From Lepturacanthus savala (taxonomy: Eukaryota; Chordata; Actinopteri; Scombriformes; Trichiuridae), in assembly GCA_030544235.1 (NCBI GenBank), contig CM060463.1, positions 13,166,190-13,230,189 of the forward strand: DNA of 64,000 bases, in the 5' to 3' direction. The position numbers and the translations under genes are program-made. The notes beneath the pieces were generated by a model. That model did no database searches and was not told the origin of the DNA. It worked only from the letters and a program-made list of their open reading frames with translations. Shown here piece by piece: positions 48,601-61,351 of the stretch. Each line of letters begins with the position of its first letter. The first letter of the stretch is position 1.

Positions 48601-50980
48601 ACTCAGGAACAGAGAGGGGTGAGGATGTCATGTAACTCAAGGAGAAAAGATTGATTTTATAAGTTGAGGATTTATGGCAGAAAATATAAATATAAGATAT
48701 TTTAGCAATAAAATATTTATCAATGTTGTGATAAATATACTGTATCAGTATCATCACTATCCAGTATCACTGGTTTTCCTGAGTCATCCTCAGATGTTAG
48801 ATTCTTACAATACTTCAAGCTTTCAAACTGATGAGATGAGTTTCAGAATGTTTTTTGATGTCGGCTAAACTCTGTTTTATATCATTACTAATATGTAATG
48901 AATGAGGCAGTTAAGGGACCTGCTCAGTGATCCAAATTCACTGCTTCCACTCTGGGAGACTCAATATATTTTGGTCCAGGCTTTTTCCTGGGTACCCATG
49001 GGAGCCAGCATGTCAAAACAGCTACTTCTAATGACTGCCTACTTTTTCTAGCTCATTTCAAACTGGGTGCTCCATGCCAAGCCGTTGCCCTGATGCCAGA
49101 CTTTCAGTCTCAGTGACAGTAACAGTTTTAATCATATCTTGGCAGGTATGCTTATGCTGAGAGTTTTACCGAGTAGGAAGTTTGGGGTTTGGCTGCTGTG
49201 GTATTAACAGGGTGTGTCATCTCAGCTGGGCCCAGAGCTGAAATCAGACCCAGGACACCTCTCTGCCTAACATTGATGGATCGTGTTGCCTCTTGACCAC
49301 TGAGAACTTGCAGAGCAATATCAAAACCCAGGACACACATTTAGGTTCAGGTTCAATGTTGCACCTGTGTCTGCCGAGCGAATGTTTGCAGTTACGATGA
49401 TTAAGCACTGAGTTTAAGCTTTCAGTGAAAAATATAAAGAGTGAATGTTGTCACAAGGCTTTCCCACAGAGTTACCTGCAGTTTCATCACCTAGCTCAGG
49501 CTTTTTGTCAATGGTGTCACAGCACCCGGTGTTGCTGTGTCTTTTAGTTCTCTCCAGCACCGTAGAGCTTGGTCCCAACCTGCCCTTGATAGAGGAGCTT
49601 GTCACCCTCACACAGTAATTATACCAGAGCTCTTTCCATTGAATTATTGAGAAGGTGGAGAGGACACAAGATCACATGTAGAGAGAAAGACACAGTACTG
49701 TTCACATCCCAGTGGCCTCAGGGGTAAATCCAAGATGAATGGGACTGAACTGAAAAAGAGAGTTCATGTAGATGATACTATTAAGTCATTATGTGTTTTA
49801 AAGCCAATGTAGGTGACCTGAAAAGTTATTGATCAATATTAAAAACAATCAGTGCTGCACTTCTGGTATTATTTAAAAAAAATACATTCCCAAAATACAA
49901 AAAAAAAATGTCATCAAAATATTTCACTGTATCATATATGTTTTTAATTGATATTTATCTGATACAGGCCTGAAATCTAACAGTGAAATGTGGACGGGGG
50001 CTTACAATTATGCACACAAACCTCCTGGGATGTAAGCAAGACCATCAGAACAAAGTGCCAGCTGACGCAGGATGTGTTTTACACCCCCTTAGGCAACATT
50101 AAGTTACAGCAGCGTAAGTGATTTCTAATTTCTGTGGCGTTAATAGAAATACCGGACCCCCTTAAAACAGCTCAGCTGCAGCAGCATACATCAGCCACAC
50201 TGACCTTTCTCAGAGAAGTGAGACAAACGCTCGATCTGTCCTTTTCGATTAGTAATACAAAAATCAGCGGAGTACACTTCACTGCAGTTTGTGGAATCTA
50301 CAGGACCTATATATAATTATTAAATGCACCGTAACCAACCTCAGCTGCCACAGACTATTATCAGAGGAGGCTTATGTCTGTTCGCAAAACCGGTGTCCCA
50401 TTCACTACAAGGAGTTTACTGTAGCTCCACCACTTCACTCATAATGAGATGAATACAAGCCTTTTCTAGTTCTACGTTGAACAGCCCAAGGTCATAGTAT
50501 GTAGTATGTACTCTCTCTTGCTCGGGGAGGCGGTGGGGGTAATGAGACACTCTTCACAGAAACAGTTTTATGAGTTTAATGTACTGTGAGAAAGGCAAAA
50601 CAAACAGCAATCACACACACACACACAAAGACACGCCATGTTCTTCTTTACAAATCGCTCACCTCTGCACCACGGCACCATGGGGGGTGTAGTTCATACA
50701 TGACTCTTCTTCATTCCACCTCCAGCCTGTGGGTTTTCATTTTTTTTCCTCCTCGTTTAGCTAAAGAAGATACAGACTGGAGGGGGGGAAAAATGAATCG
50801 TTCAAAAGATTCTGTGGATGAATCAACAAGTGGTAGCACATTTCACCGTGTTTAACTGAGATGCACTTATATGACGTCATGGTTACTGTTACTCAAGAGA
50901 AGTGACTTATGACCATAATGAGTTTTTGTGTGGCGTTCTAATCCATTGGTAATTAATTGATGTATCTTGAAACATGCAGC
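48601..50980. other. Intergenic DNA between LINE and SINE
   Basis: No gene or RNA is recognised. It is AT-balanced unique sequence with a short (CA)n near 50614-50628 and A-rich spots near 49870-49910. Frames of 60-90 codons lack family features. Confidence 0.5.
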
Positions 50981-51113
50981 AGGGTGACAAGGTGGCGCAG
51001 GGGTTAGCGCTGTTGCCTCACAGCAAGAAGGTCGTAGGTTCAAGACCTCCTTGGTCCTGGGTCTGGGACCTTTCTGTGTGGAGTTTGCATGTTCTCCCCG
51101 TGTCTGCGTGGGC
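50981..51113 (+). mobile_element. tRNA-derived SINE, copy 2 of 3 (3'-truncated)
   Basis: A-box TGGCGCAGGGGTTA (50993-51006) and B-box GGTTCAAGACC (51037-51047) are intact, followed by CTTTCTGTGTGGAGTTTGCA and TGTTCTCCCCGTGTCTGCG. The copy stops at about 51113, where the other copies continue for about 200 bases. Pol III boxes match consensus, so transcription of the head is conceivable. Confidence 0.8.
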
Positions 51114-53251
51114 CACAAAAAGAATTAACTTTATTATTATTTTCCGGGATTGTGCTCGAAGGCTTGACGTTGTTTACTTGGGGGGGGATTTATCAGTAGA
51201 CACGCCTACAGGCAGGGAAATGGAATACAACCGAAAGAAAAGGTGACATGTGGGAGTAGCATAGGATGGTTGGCCTCAGTCCAGCGCCTCTGTCTCCACC
51301 CCTGACGGAGCAGTGAGTGGCCCTCACTCACAGCTGTCCTGGACTCAGTCAGCCAAGCACGGCTCGAACAGGAAAACAACATGACATGCTAGGATGCTAA
51401 GATGAGCCCGGCGAGCATGGTTTTCTCCCGGCAGGAAAGAGAAGGACAGGGAGTCATTTAAATGCTAAACAATGCGACCCGTCACTGTAACTCCGAGACA
51501 GCGTTCTGATGACTTTCCTGCTAGGATTGGTCGTACAGGAATGCGATGCATGCGCGCGGTGGCAGGGGGCGATTGTGGCCAAGGGGGGTCATTTTTACCA
51601 AACTTGTGAAGCATGTGAAGCTACTGTATCTTCAGCGAATCTGGACTTTACCATGGAAATCCACAGACTAGAAAAGGTAGAAAAATGCCTTAAATCGCAC
51701 ATAATACTGTTAAACGACATTGGAATAAGAAAGCCAAATTACAAATAAAAGTGTCCATATTGTCAAAATCGGCCATCCGAGGGGTTTTGATTGTCTTATG
51801 TTTATGTATATTAACTCTTTGACAAATATAGCGGCAGTCGGCCTTCATCAAACATAAAACGAATGGTATGATCATCATCGGATGAAACAGCCAGCAGTAT
51901 AACACAGCACAAGCACAATTAACGCTGTCTCTGGACAAGCTCATTAAATGTGACATACAGCTCCGGTGGCATATGGAGGGTTGAAAAAAGCCACGTGCTG
52001 TAAAAGTACAACGCTTAATCAACGTTCATATAGAGTATTTATTAGCTAGCCGCAGGGGTCATTAGCTGGCAGCTAATCAAAGGAGATAAATGTCAGCCTG
52101 GACCGGTGGAGGGACATCTGTCATCTCACCGGACCTGCTAGTTTTGTGTTTGACCTCAAATGCAGGTGATTATTCCTTTGTGCACTCAGAATATCATTTT
52201 TTTTTTAACTCCTTGGAAATGGATTTGGATCTTTAGCTGATAAATACTTCACTGACTTTGCCAGTTAGCTGCTAACTTTGTGTTATGTTCGGTGCTTGAC
52301 AGGTAGCATAATGTATTTTGAGCTTCTTTTTTTTTGCTGAAAGATTAGAGCAATGAGACTGAACCAAGACTATTAAAGAAGTCCACTTGAGACGGCATTT
52401 CAAGAGTATCAAATGTCCATATCTTATTGCCTTTCAGGTATGAACAGGTATGAACAGCAGGACAAAACAGTAGATCTGATTGGATGATTGAAAAGTGGAT
52501 GTATCCTAGCATGTACAGGACAATTCGTCCGCTTCTCACTCGCTTTGATAGTCAGCCGGCTGTAATGATACTATTGGTTGAAATTGCCCTGGGCAGGATA
52601 AGTGTCACAGGAAATGTGTTTTACCGGATGACTGAATTTTGATCTGATTTTGATATTAAAAAATATATAGTTAAATAAATGAACAATATGACCAGGGATG
52701 TGATCTGAACAGTTTGGCTGAACAAAGCTAAAATGTCCCACAGCTGAAGGCAGATCTACAGAGTCAGGTGATACTTCTCCCCCATAGTTTTTGATATAAA
52801 TAGACTGATAGTCACGGCTTGAAGAAAAAGAGGAATGATGCTTACTGTAAATATTTACTTATCAAAGAGAACTTTTTTTTTTTTCGAATAGCCTTTAATT
52901 TAAGCGGCCCCTGCAGGATCCCTTTTTAATCGTATTCTGAAATTTAAATTCAGGATCACTGCTTTCCAGCTGCTCCTAAAAAGTTTTAATTCACCGTGAC
53001 TATTTTCTCAAACTGTTTCATATTAGCAGCCTTCCTGTCTTATCTCAACGCAGAGCGGATGATGGTCAATACATAGGTTGGTTGAAATGATCACGAGTCA
53101 TTAGATGAAAATATGAGCGATGAGTGCAACAGAAACACACCCTACTGATTGAAATGAGTGTAAAAGCTCAAAATTATTCAATACAAAATGTTATTAAGTG
53201 CTGCGTACAGGTAATCGCGACGAAGGAATTCCAACTGATACTTCCCTTACT

Positions 53252-53273
53252 ACACACACACACACACACACAC
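53252..53273. repeat. (AC)11 microsatellite
   Basis: Perfect AC run. Confidence 0.93.
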
Positions 53274-55678
53274 CCGGAAAGCCCCAGTGCTACATACATA
53301 CTTATCTAATGACCTTGTACACATAGTTAAGATATCCCCATTTGACATGGCTAATTGGCCGACATGTCAGAGGATGTTTAGCGGCTTAGGAAATCACATC
53401 TGCCCATTGATTTCTCCCCACTACACACCCTCCATCAGACATTGTATTGCTTAATCCAGTCTACAGCTCTATTGTTGTGAATCCTCAATGGATTCTCGGG
53501 CAGAGGAGGAGGCGAGAAAGAAAGCGAGAAAGTGAGGAAGAGGGTAAGAGAGGAGAGAGAACAAGCGATTAAGAGGCACTTGGGATGGGGAAGGTAAATT
53601 AGAGAGTGTGGGTCTGTGCGTGCGAGAAGGAGAATTAAACTACAGTCTAGATATAATCAGAGAGAAGAGAGAGCAGAGAGGGGTTTACAGTGATGCTCCT
53701 CCTTAGTGAGGAAGCATATTTAAGAGGCAGGAGGATGTTGCGCGGCTTCACATGCTACTGTGCCGTGCCGGCTTGCGTTCGCGCCGAGCTGCTGTGCCGG
53801 CTGAAGCATGCAACGTTACGCCATGGCATCTTCCCTCAGCTTCAAGCTTGTCTTCCCTCTGGTTAATCTGGGTTGTTTCCCTGCCTCCCTTTCTCTGCTT
53901 TAAATCTTCTGATGCTTTTAAACCCGCTTTTAGGGTCACGACACACGCTTGTGCATAGGCAAACGAGTGGAAAAGCTTTGGATTGTAATCTTTGTTTAAA
54001 CAAGGCCTGTATGGGCAAGTGTAATGGCAAAATTTTCCATTTATTAATGAAATAATTTGGCTCAGTTGCTCAAAATCACAAAAAAAAAGAAAAGCACATA
54101 CGTCAGTCACTACTATCTAGCCATGTAGATAAGCCCCAGGGCAGACCCAGAAACCACTGGAGGGATTATAGGTCTCATCTGGCCTAGAAACACCTCAGGA
54201 TATCAGGATATCTCAAGGAGGAGCTGGAAAGTGTTGCTGGGGAGATGGATGGATGGGAATTTGTTGATCATGAGAGTTGTGGAAAACATTGTTTTTTCTC
54301 CTCAAAGTATTGGTGAGAGCAGATGTTTAAAACCAAGGACAAATGCGACCAAAACGTGACTAAATAGAAGGGCAAAGTGTTTTATTATTATATTATTTAT
54401 GTTGCTATGTTGTGTGCTTGTGCGTGATATAGAGACAATGCACCATGGCAGCCTCTACGACACTTCCTGATAGGGCAAGAGTCTCTTTAAGCTGCCAGCA
54501 CAGTTGCTATGGAAACTAAGTTTGTCCGGTTCCTACACACACACACAAAAAAAAAAGAAGTCTTACATTCCTGGCGACCTTGGCTCGCTAGCTAAACCCG
54601 TCAGTCTTCCCATTCCAGCCACAGCCACAGCATGGTCTGCAGATAGAAAACCTGCAATCTTTCCCATGGATTTTAGGCATCATGCGTTTTATTGGACTTA
54701 CAATACACTGGCACTGAGGAGTAAAAGCACGAGCCGAGCATTCCCCAGTCTCATGAGCTGCTATTTTCCTTTCAACATGTCAAACGCCACTTTCACATAC
54801 GCACTGCCAGTCCAACTCATTTGGCTGTCGATCTGTGTATGCAAAACATGTGTAAACAACTTCCTGGGCTCAGTTATCTGCGTTTATAAGTCAGCGGTTT
54901 TAGGTCGGTTTATGCTACATTCCATGTCAAAAGTGCTCTTGCTGACATGATGACCACACATCAGACACTATGGGTGGCAATACTGCTGGAAGAGAGCAGC
55001 GACTTGAAAAAATAAGTAAATACCGCAGAAGAATGGGTTTCAGATTTTTCATATGGACTGTCTAAATGTTGTATACCGAGACTCTTCTTGCAGCTGAATA
55101 AGTGTTTACCCCCGTGGCTGGACTGCTGACATGTCAAGCGTCACAGAGATAACTTCAAAGGGGAGACACAATATTTTCTACCCCATGGAAGGTTTTTGAG
55201 GGTGACTCAACTGACACAAAGGTGGACGTTGGCCAGAGATAGCGAAGCTTTTGAGAGCACGTGAAGCTACGTACGAACACTACATGTTCTTCATCTGGGA
55301 TTAAAGAACAGTCCGCTGAAAATCCACCTTTTGAGTATTAAATACTCACCTGTCTGGTTCTAAAGAGTTGAGCTCTTGGTAAATCATGGAGAACAGCTTC
55401 TTAAAACAACTTGGATTCCCAGGATCATCTGTCTTAAAAGTAAATTCCAGTATTTGAACATGGCGTATCACATAATTCTTGGCCTTTACTTAAAGACACG
55501 ATATGTCATTTTATGGATTAAAACGTTATTTCGTTGAGTTGTGAACTTTCCCTGTACCGAATGTTTCCAACAATTTGGGAATTTTTCTGAATTCATAATA
55601 AATATTTGCAATGGCTTCGCTTGTTTTTTTGATTGCCATGAATTTACATTTTATTTACTTTTAAGTCACATTTTTACC

Positions 55679-55721
55679 TAAATGTTTCATCTTGTTCATT
55701 TTTTAACAGATGAAACATTTA
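55679..55721. repeat. Near-perfect inverted repeat (hairpin)
   Basis: TAAATGTTTCATCTTGTT and AACAGATGAAACATTTA are complementary over 17 pairs with one extra T in the left arm, around a short T-rich loop. It may be a MITE core or a fold-back sequence; no transposon family is identified. Confidence 0.7.
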
Positions 55722-56654
55722 GAGAGAAGTAAAAACCTCTGGAACCATCGGGACCTTAAGTTATAAGAGATGCAAGCGGCGCTAATTTTAACAGCTGCTT
55801 GGCTCACCACCACACCTGGATGTCTGCCACCCAACCAGCAAACACAGGTTTTTCATGTGAAACTTCTTCACTCAGCATTTTTTTATGCGAGAGAGGATAA
55901 TTCAGCATCTGGTAAAAGCTCAGCATCTTAAATTATTTGAGTAATCTCGACAGAAAAAAAAACATCTATACACGTCATTGATTCAACCGTGCTTTACTCT
56001 TTATTTTCCTTACATTCAAGTAGCAGAAGACTTTAAAATTGGTGCATAAAAAGCACAAATTGGTGCATAAAAATTCACCTGAAGGCAACACTCTAAATCT
56101 CTTGGACCCCCCACTTGATAGGTATCAACCCTAATTGTGAGGCATTTCACTTTGATTGACCGACTTTATTTATTTGAGTCAAAACACACAGAGAGAAGGT
56201 CAAATACAGCAAATAAAAGGGGGAGCAAAGCAAAGAATAGAGGCTGAAAGGCAAACAGGACCATCTGCAAAGTTAGGATTCAGTAACAGTTACCTCAGAG
56301 AAACTGCTGGTGTTCCTGTGGTTATCGCTCTCCTCCTGATGAGTGAAGACGAAAACTTTTGCTCTGCGGTCCAACCTGTTACTGACAGAAACCGAATTGT
56401 CCCCAGATGAAAGTAATCCTGGCTGTGTAACTACTGCAAATGGATTTACAGCATTTATCATCACTGTCATTGCCGAGACGTGTTTCACCTCCACAAAATC
56501 AACTAGAAGAAAAGGCCGAGACCGGCTGGAACAAACGTTCGGCTCCGCATGGCGAGAAGAATGTGATCCCAACTATGTGAGGAATATCGGTATATCTCTG
56601 GAGGTTTGGCCGTGAATGCTGCAGTGAGTGTCTTGCTGTTTCATCTTTGAAACT

Positions 56655-57268
56655 TGAAAACTTGCTGGCATGTGGTCTGTGAGATATGGGGGGTGGCGGT
56701 TGTAGGTCAGGTCAGTGGTTTTGTGTTTGATCTAGTAAGAGACTGGGAGCCAGTGCGGATCTTTCAGGCCTGGGTGATGTGGTTCCAGGATGTGGTGTGC
56801 ATTAAAACTCGGGCATCTGAGGTCTGGATGAGTTGGAGTCTGACGATGAGGCTTTGATGCCATGGAGGAATGAGTTTCAGTAGTCCAGATGGGAGAAAAT
56901 TAAGGCATGGTTGGGTGTTCCAGCAGAGGGAATTGCTAGAGACAGATGGATTTTAGCGATATTGCGAAGATGGTAGAAGGAGGATTTGCCAATTTAGCAG
57001 ATGTGAGACTGAGGTCAAGGGTCACGCCAAGGTTGCGTACCTGGGAGGACAGAGAGATTGTGATTCCATTGATGCTGACATGCGGTTGTTTTGCTGATGG
57101 TGGATTTGAAGCCAATGTTGAGGAGTTCTAGAGTTCTGTTTCATCACTGTTGAGTTTGAGAACATTTTTCTGCATCCAGACTTTTATTGCAGACAGCCAG
57201 GAGTAGATTCAGAAGGGTTGTGGGCTGTGGGGGATTTGGTGCTAATGTACACCTGAGTATCGTCTGCT
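56655..57268 (-). mobile_element. L2/CR1-clade LINE fragment (reverse transcriptase 3' part)
   Basis: The minus strand begins exactly at ADDTQVYISTK (catalytic ADD at 57267-57259). It continues with pieces equivalent to the W-M-x-x-N-x-L-K-L-N, L-G-V and D-Y-C-N-type blocks of the CR1/L2 family, ending with an H-I-S-Q-T-T-C-type stretch near 56690. Stops and small indels occur throughout. The upstream half of the ORF is missing. Confidence 0.7.
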
Positions 57269-57499
57269 TTCTGACACTTACGGCTCCTGTGAAAGCCGAA
57301 GTGCTAATACGACCACAGTCCACTAAACACACAGGCACTGAAGCGATTGTTAGTGTTACATTACTGTAAAACTTTACTAAATACTGTGTTACTGTCCAAC
57401 TCTCCCCAACACAAATTATTCCGTACACAGCTTTTGTTGCTAGTGCAGACAGCTGTTAGCAGCCACAGCACCACTTTCTTTCTTTCCTTCTTTCTGTAG

Positions 57500-58043
57500 G
57501 TTTACATGCAGATCTTAATCAAGCTATGCTCAAAATTCCATTATTGCATCTAGTCGGACTTCTGCTCTTGTTTCAGTTTACATGCAACTGAGAAAATCCA
57601 ATAACTGACGGGGTCTGACCCTCATGTAGCGCCACCTGTTGTTTCAGAGGGTTAATACAACCAAAGATACATACATGTGTATGTCTGACAACTTAATAAG
57701 CCTAATAAATTCTCAGCCACAGTTCTCTAGCAGGTGCGCCAGTCTGGCCAGGTGCTGTCCCCAGTGAGAATAGGATACAGGTTTCCTTTTGTCTCTCTCT
57801 CTTTTTAATTAATCAGACTTGCTGGTTGCATTCTGTAAAAATACACTGAAAATACGTTTTGTTTTCCTCTTTCAGTCCAACTAAGGCGTATGCATGCCGG
57901 AGAAAATCAAATTCCAATGACATTATCTAGGAGTGTTAATTCAACTCTGATTTCAGTCCGACTAATGTCTATACATGCACTTAAAAAATGCATCCATAGT
58001 CAGATTAACACAATAATTTGATTTTATTGGGTGTCATGTAAAC
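57500..58043. mobile_element. Candidate non-autonomous DNA element (MITE)
   Basis: The two ends carry GTTTACATG (57500-57508) and its complement CATGTAAAC (58035-58043). Internal copies of TTTACATGCA (about 57580) and TACATGCACTTAA (about 57971) and repeated CAGTCCGACTAA/TCAGTCCAACTAA blocks point to a shared repeat architecture. It looks like a known fish element type with 'tttacatg' ends, but I cannot name the superfamily. Confidence 0.4.
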
Positions 58044-59639
58044 ATACGGTTTGTTAGCAGGGTTTTTTTTTACACACATGACGCCAAAAAACAAATGAAT
58101 ATACTGTACAGGGTGCATGTGAGAAAGAGCCGGGCGTTTCTTGGTGCCTCAACTCTGTAATTGATTAAACCCTTAATTCAAACCACTGTTGAGAATAAGA
58201 GCACAAGGTCTCACAGTATGGAATGATTACGGCGTGTGTGTGTGTGTGGGTACCTGGGAGAACGCAGGACTAGAGAGCAGCCATCGTACATCTGGGTCAG
58301 GTGCAAGGTTAAAAGCTCCGCCAATGGCGCGGCTGCCCTCACACGTACTCTGCCTAGAAACCAAGTGTCGGCGCACGTTTGCGCGAGGCTGGCACAGAGC
58401 TGGTTAGACAGATTCCTGAGCTGCCTGTCGCTGTGAGAGGCGTGAAGTCATGGCGCATCAATCAGCAACCTGCCGCACGAGGTGCCAGAACCTTCCGTTG
58501 TAGCTGGAGCGTTAATAACAGCTGAGTCTGCATCTCCACTTCACAGGCGGCGTCTGAAAAACCGGCTCGGTCGCCTCCGCCATCTTCGCTAAACCCAGAG
58601 ACCGCCTCCCGCTTCTCCCGTTCACCCCTCTCGTTTTTTTTCCCCTAACACAAGTGGAAATAGTTAAGAACGGGAGGCGAATTGCATGTGTCCTTTGAGA
58701 TAAGGTGCCACGCTTCTACTAAGAATTTCTTGTCTTCAGAAGAGGGAGGGAGAGGGCGCACAGAGAAATAACAAGTTCTCTGAGGTTTACAGCAGTCGGC
58801 TGCACGTGTCTAATTTCGGGGTCAAAGGACAAAACGCAGGAACTTTTTTGGTTCACACGTCTCTTTGTCACACGGCTACACAACAGCAACATGAACACAA
58901 TTGTATATAGCAAAAATGTTTGTTTGTGGACATACCATATCTCTGCATCCATAGATATTAACGACTTCTTCCTTTTTATCTTTGTTCTGCAATATATATT
59001 TACTTTGCAACAAATACCTACCGACATGATTGATAATGCATGCGTGCTCCGCCGGCTGCTGGCGTATCGCTTTGATTACCGACAAAAGCTAAACGAGAGG
59101 AGCTGATAAAATGTAGGGCAGCGCTCGTTCTGCTGGGTTTAAGGGAACTAGTGAGGTTTGGAGTAAATGGCGAGACATAACTGCTGGATTAGTAACAAGC
59201 AAACACAGAGTCTTGGAAGTCAAAGGTGACTGAAATTAGTGATTCTCAATCACTCTCAATGGTTGCACCGGCAACCTCCCGTCCAGGCTTTGTTGAGACA
59301 CTAAAAGAGAGGAAGAACTGACACGAGACTGTCAAACACAAATGTCTTCTCTACTTGAGGCTGCGGTAGACCGTCTCTAAAGTTCTGTGACAGCTCTGGC
59401 CTTTCCATGAGGGGCTTCGAGACCAAACAATCCTTGACACGCGCAGAAACATACGCTGCTTCCTCCTTGTTGCTCTCCCTCTCTTTCTCTCTCTCCCACT
59501 GCCTGAGAGTGCCGCTAGAACATGCATGTATTATTCATTTAGCAACTAGTAGGATGTGAGGCCTTGTCAAGCTCTGAACCCACCACAGTGGCGAGCAGAG
59601 GGGGATGGGAAAGGAGGAGGAGAGAGTGTCAGAAGGGAA
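58044..59639. other. Intergenic DNA with CpG-rich promoter-like patch
   Basis: The 58260-58640 part is CpG-rich and includes AAGATGGCGGAG on the minus strand (58586-58575), a YY1-type promoter motif. The rest is AT-balanced unique sequence. No coding exon is seen. Confidence 0.5.
58260..58640 (-). promoter_or_regulatory. CpG-rich patch with YY1-type motif
   Basis: AAGATGGCGGAG on the minus strand matches the core YY1 element that often sits just after transcription starts in CpG-island promoters. The strand agrees with plxna1, about 18 kb upstream of candidate exon 1. It could be an alternative first exon, the promoter of another RNA, or chance in CpG-rich DNA. No strong donor is found downstream. 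Confidence 0.3.
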
Positions 59640-59654
59640 GGAGAGATGTATTAC

Positions 59655-59820
59655 CTGGCAGGCCCGTATCTCTACGAGTGGGTCTGGAAACAACTGTTCC
59701 CGTGGCGTACACTTACAGCAGGAATCTCCTAGGTGCAGGTACACCCAGCACTCCGCTTTCCGTTGGGATTTAAACCCACAACCTCTCTCTCTGCCCGTCA
59801 ACAGGGCTATTTCTGCTGGA
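59655..59820 (-). mobile_element. Possible tRNA-related SINE fragment
   Basis: The minus strand has a B-box-like GGTTTAAATCC inside GTGGGTTTAAATCCCAACGG, and then CTGGGTGTACCTGCACCTAG. The A-box is not convincing. The composition is like that of a SINE head plus body, but no second copy exists in the window. Confidence 0.3.
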
Positions 59821-60969
59821 GGAAATTGCTGCTGAAGGCGAGGGTAGCCTCGCTGTCACCGAAGCTATAGTGAAGTGGAATATTTAAACTACTCTGGCCA
59901 ATCTTCAAGGGGACCGGCGTTCTCTCCTTTCTCCGGCTGTCGCTCAAGAGACATTTGTGGCTGATTGAATCGTAACATGCAGTCAGAATGAGCCATTTAC
60001 TCTGGAGACGGGCTCCCTGTAGGAGAATAGGGGGGAAGGCAGATGAGTGGATAACAGAGGAAAGAAGGTGAAGTGAGGAATGGAAAGGTGGAAGGGGGGC
60101 ACGGACACGGGGAAAGGTGGTAAAGGGTCAGTCAGAGGCAGCAGAAGTAGAGGAGATGCGAGACAGCTTCTTAGATGCGGAGAGGAAAAAAAATGTGATG
60201 AAAAACTGAGCCCGGGGGGGAATAGAATATTAAAGATAAACTATACACACACAAGTTTAAATGGGTGAAATCCCAGAGAGCCAGAGGATGACCTATATAT
60301 TTATCTGTTGTATTTTTTCACGGATTTCTCCATTTCCCTCAGAATAATACGAAAGTTCTAATCACATGGCTAATCACGGGAAGCGATTTATGTTTTTTTT
60401 CCCCGACAGATGCCCTCGTATAGTGCAGGTCGTAACGTGAATACAAAGAGGAAATGAAGATTACTTAAACCGGGAGTCATCACTTCTGATCAGCCTGCCT
60501 CCTTGACGGGTGATACAAAGGCTGGCACTGCTGTGAGTAAAAACAGGGCCCCGAGGGAGCAGCCGACCCCAAACCATGCGGCCTGCCCTGACCCGTCGCC
60601 ACGGACAGCGAAGGCACGTCAGCACAATCACATTATGCTAGATAAATGCTCGGGCCTGCGACAAAATATGTGTGTCTTCTTTATAACAGAAGGTTTCCAC
60701 ATGGTACAATTAGGAAAAGCACCAACTTGTGACTCTGAAGACAGCACTGTGTGTATGGGTGCGCGCGCACGTGTGCGACACCAACACATAGTTATTACGC
60801 CCCCGAGCGAGTCTGAACACAGCTGCACGGTTGTGGAGACAGCGCAGAACAGAAAGGGCCTTACTGAACATGATTTCTTCACAACATGGACTCATAAAAT
60901 GGTGCCTGTTGGGCTGAGAAATCCTTGAAAGTTTCCACTTTGGTGTGACACAACAGATTAATTAAGGGA
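59821..60969. other. Intergenic DNA before SINE copy 3
   Basis: Purine-rich low-complexity sequence at 60030-60230, otherwise unique. The 141-codon plus frame at 60503-60928 has no recognisable domain, no splice support and no unusual composition. Confidence 0.5.
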
Positions 60970-60981
60970 CCAAAAGGTCCA

Positions 60982-61339
60982 GTCAGTCAGTCATTTTCTA
61001 TACCTGCTTATTCCTCATTAGGGTCACAGGGGTCTGCTGGAGCCTATCCCAGCGCGTTACGGTGAGAGGCAGGGATACACCCCAGATGGTCGCCAGCCAA
61101 TCGTGGGGCACACACACCATTCACTCACACACTCACACCTACGGGCAATTTAGAGTCACCTATTAACCTCAGCATGTTTTTGGACTGTGGGAGGAAGCCG
61201 GAGTACCCGGTGAAAACCCACGCAGACACAGGGAGAACATGCAAACTCCACACAGAAAGGTCCCAGACCCAGGACCAAGGAGGTCTTGAACCTGTGACCT
61301 TCTTGCTGTGAGGCAGCAGCGCTAACCCCTGCGCCACCC
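60982..61339 (-). mobile_element. tRNA-derived SINE, copy 3 of 3 (nearly complete)
   Basis: On the minus strand the A-box TGGCGCAGGGGTTA (61336-61323) and B-box GGTTCAAGACC (61292-61282) head a full body with CTTTCTGTGTGGAGTTTGCA, CTTCCTCCCACAGTCC and GGCTCCAGCAGACCCC blocks, and a CCTAATGAGGAATAAGCAGG tail. It is flanked by CCAAAAGGTCCA (60970-60981) and CCAAATGGTCCA (61340-61351), a 12-base target duplication with one mismatch. This is the best preserved mobile element in the window. Confidence 0.85.
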
Positions 61340-61351
61340 CCAAATGGTCCA

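Larger units (their letters stand above)
51114..56654. other. Intergenic DNA between SINE and LINE fragment
   Basis: No gene is recognised. It holds an AC microsatellite (53252-53273), purine-rich low-complexity DNA at 53500-53690, a tandem GGTATGAACA duplication near 52437-52455, a hairpin at 55679-55721, and a repeated TTGGTGCATAAAAA near 56038 and 56059. Frames of 110-148 codons (for example 54504-54950) show no domain. Confidence 0.5.

Noticed and set aside
54504..54950. 148-codon plus frame
   Set aside because: Starts in a CA/A-rich tract; no domain; ends without exon signals.
56654..57131. Plus-strand frames over the LINE piece (56654-56857, 56946-57131)
   Set aside because: They are the reverse of L2/CR1 reverse-transcriptase sequence on the minus strand.
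60503..60928. 141-codon plus frame
   Set aside because: No recognisable domain, no promoter or splice signals, and ordinary intergenic composition around it.
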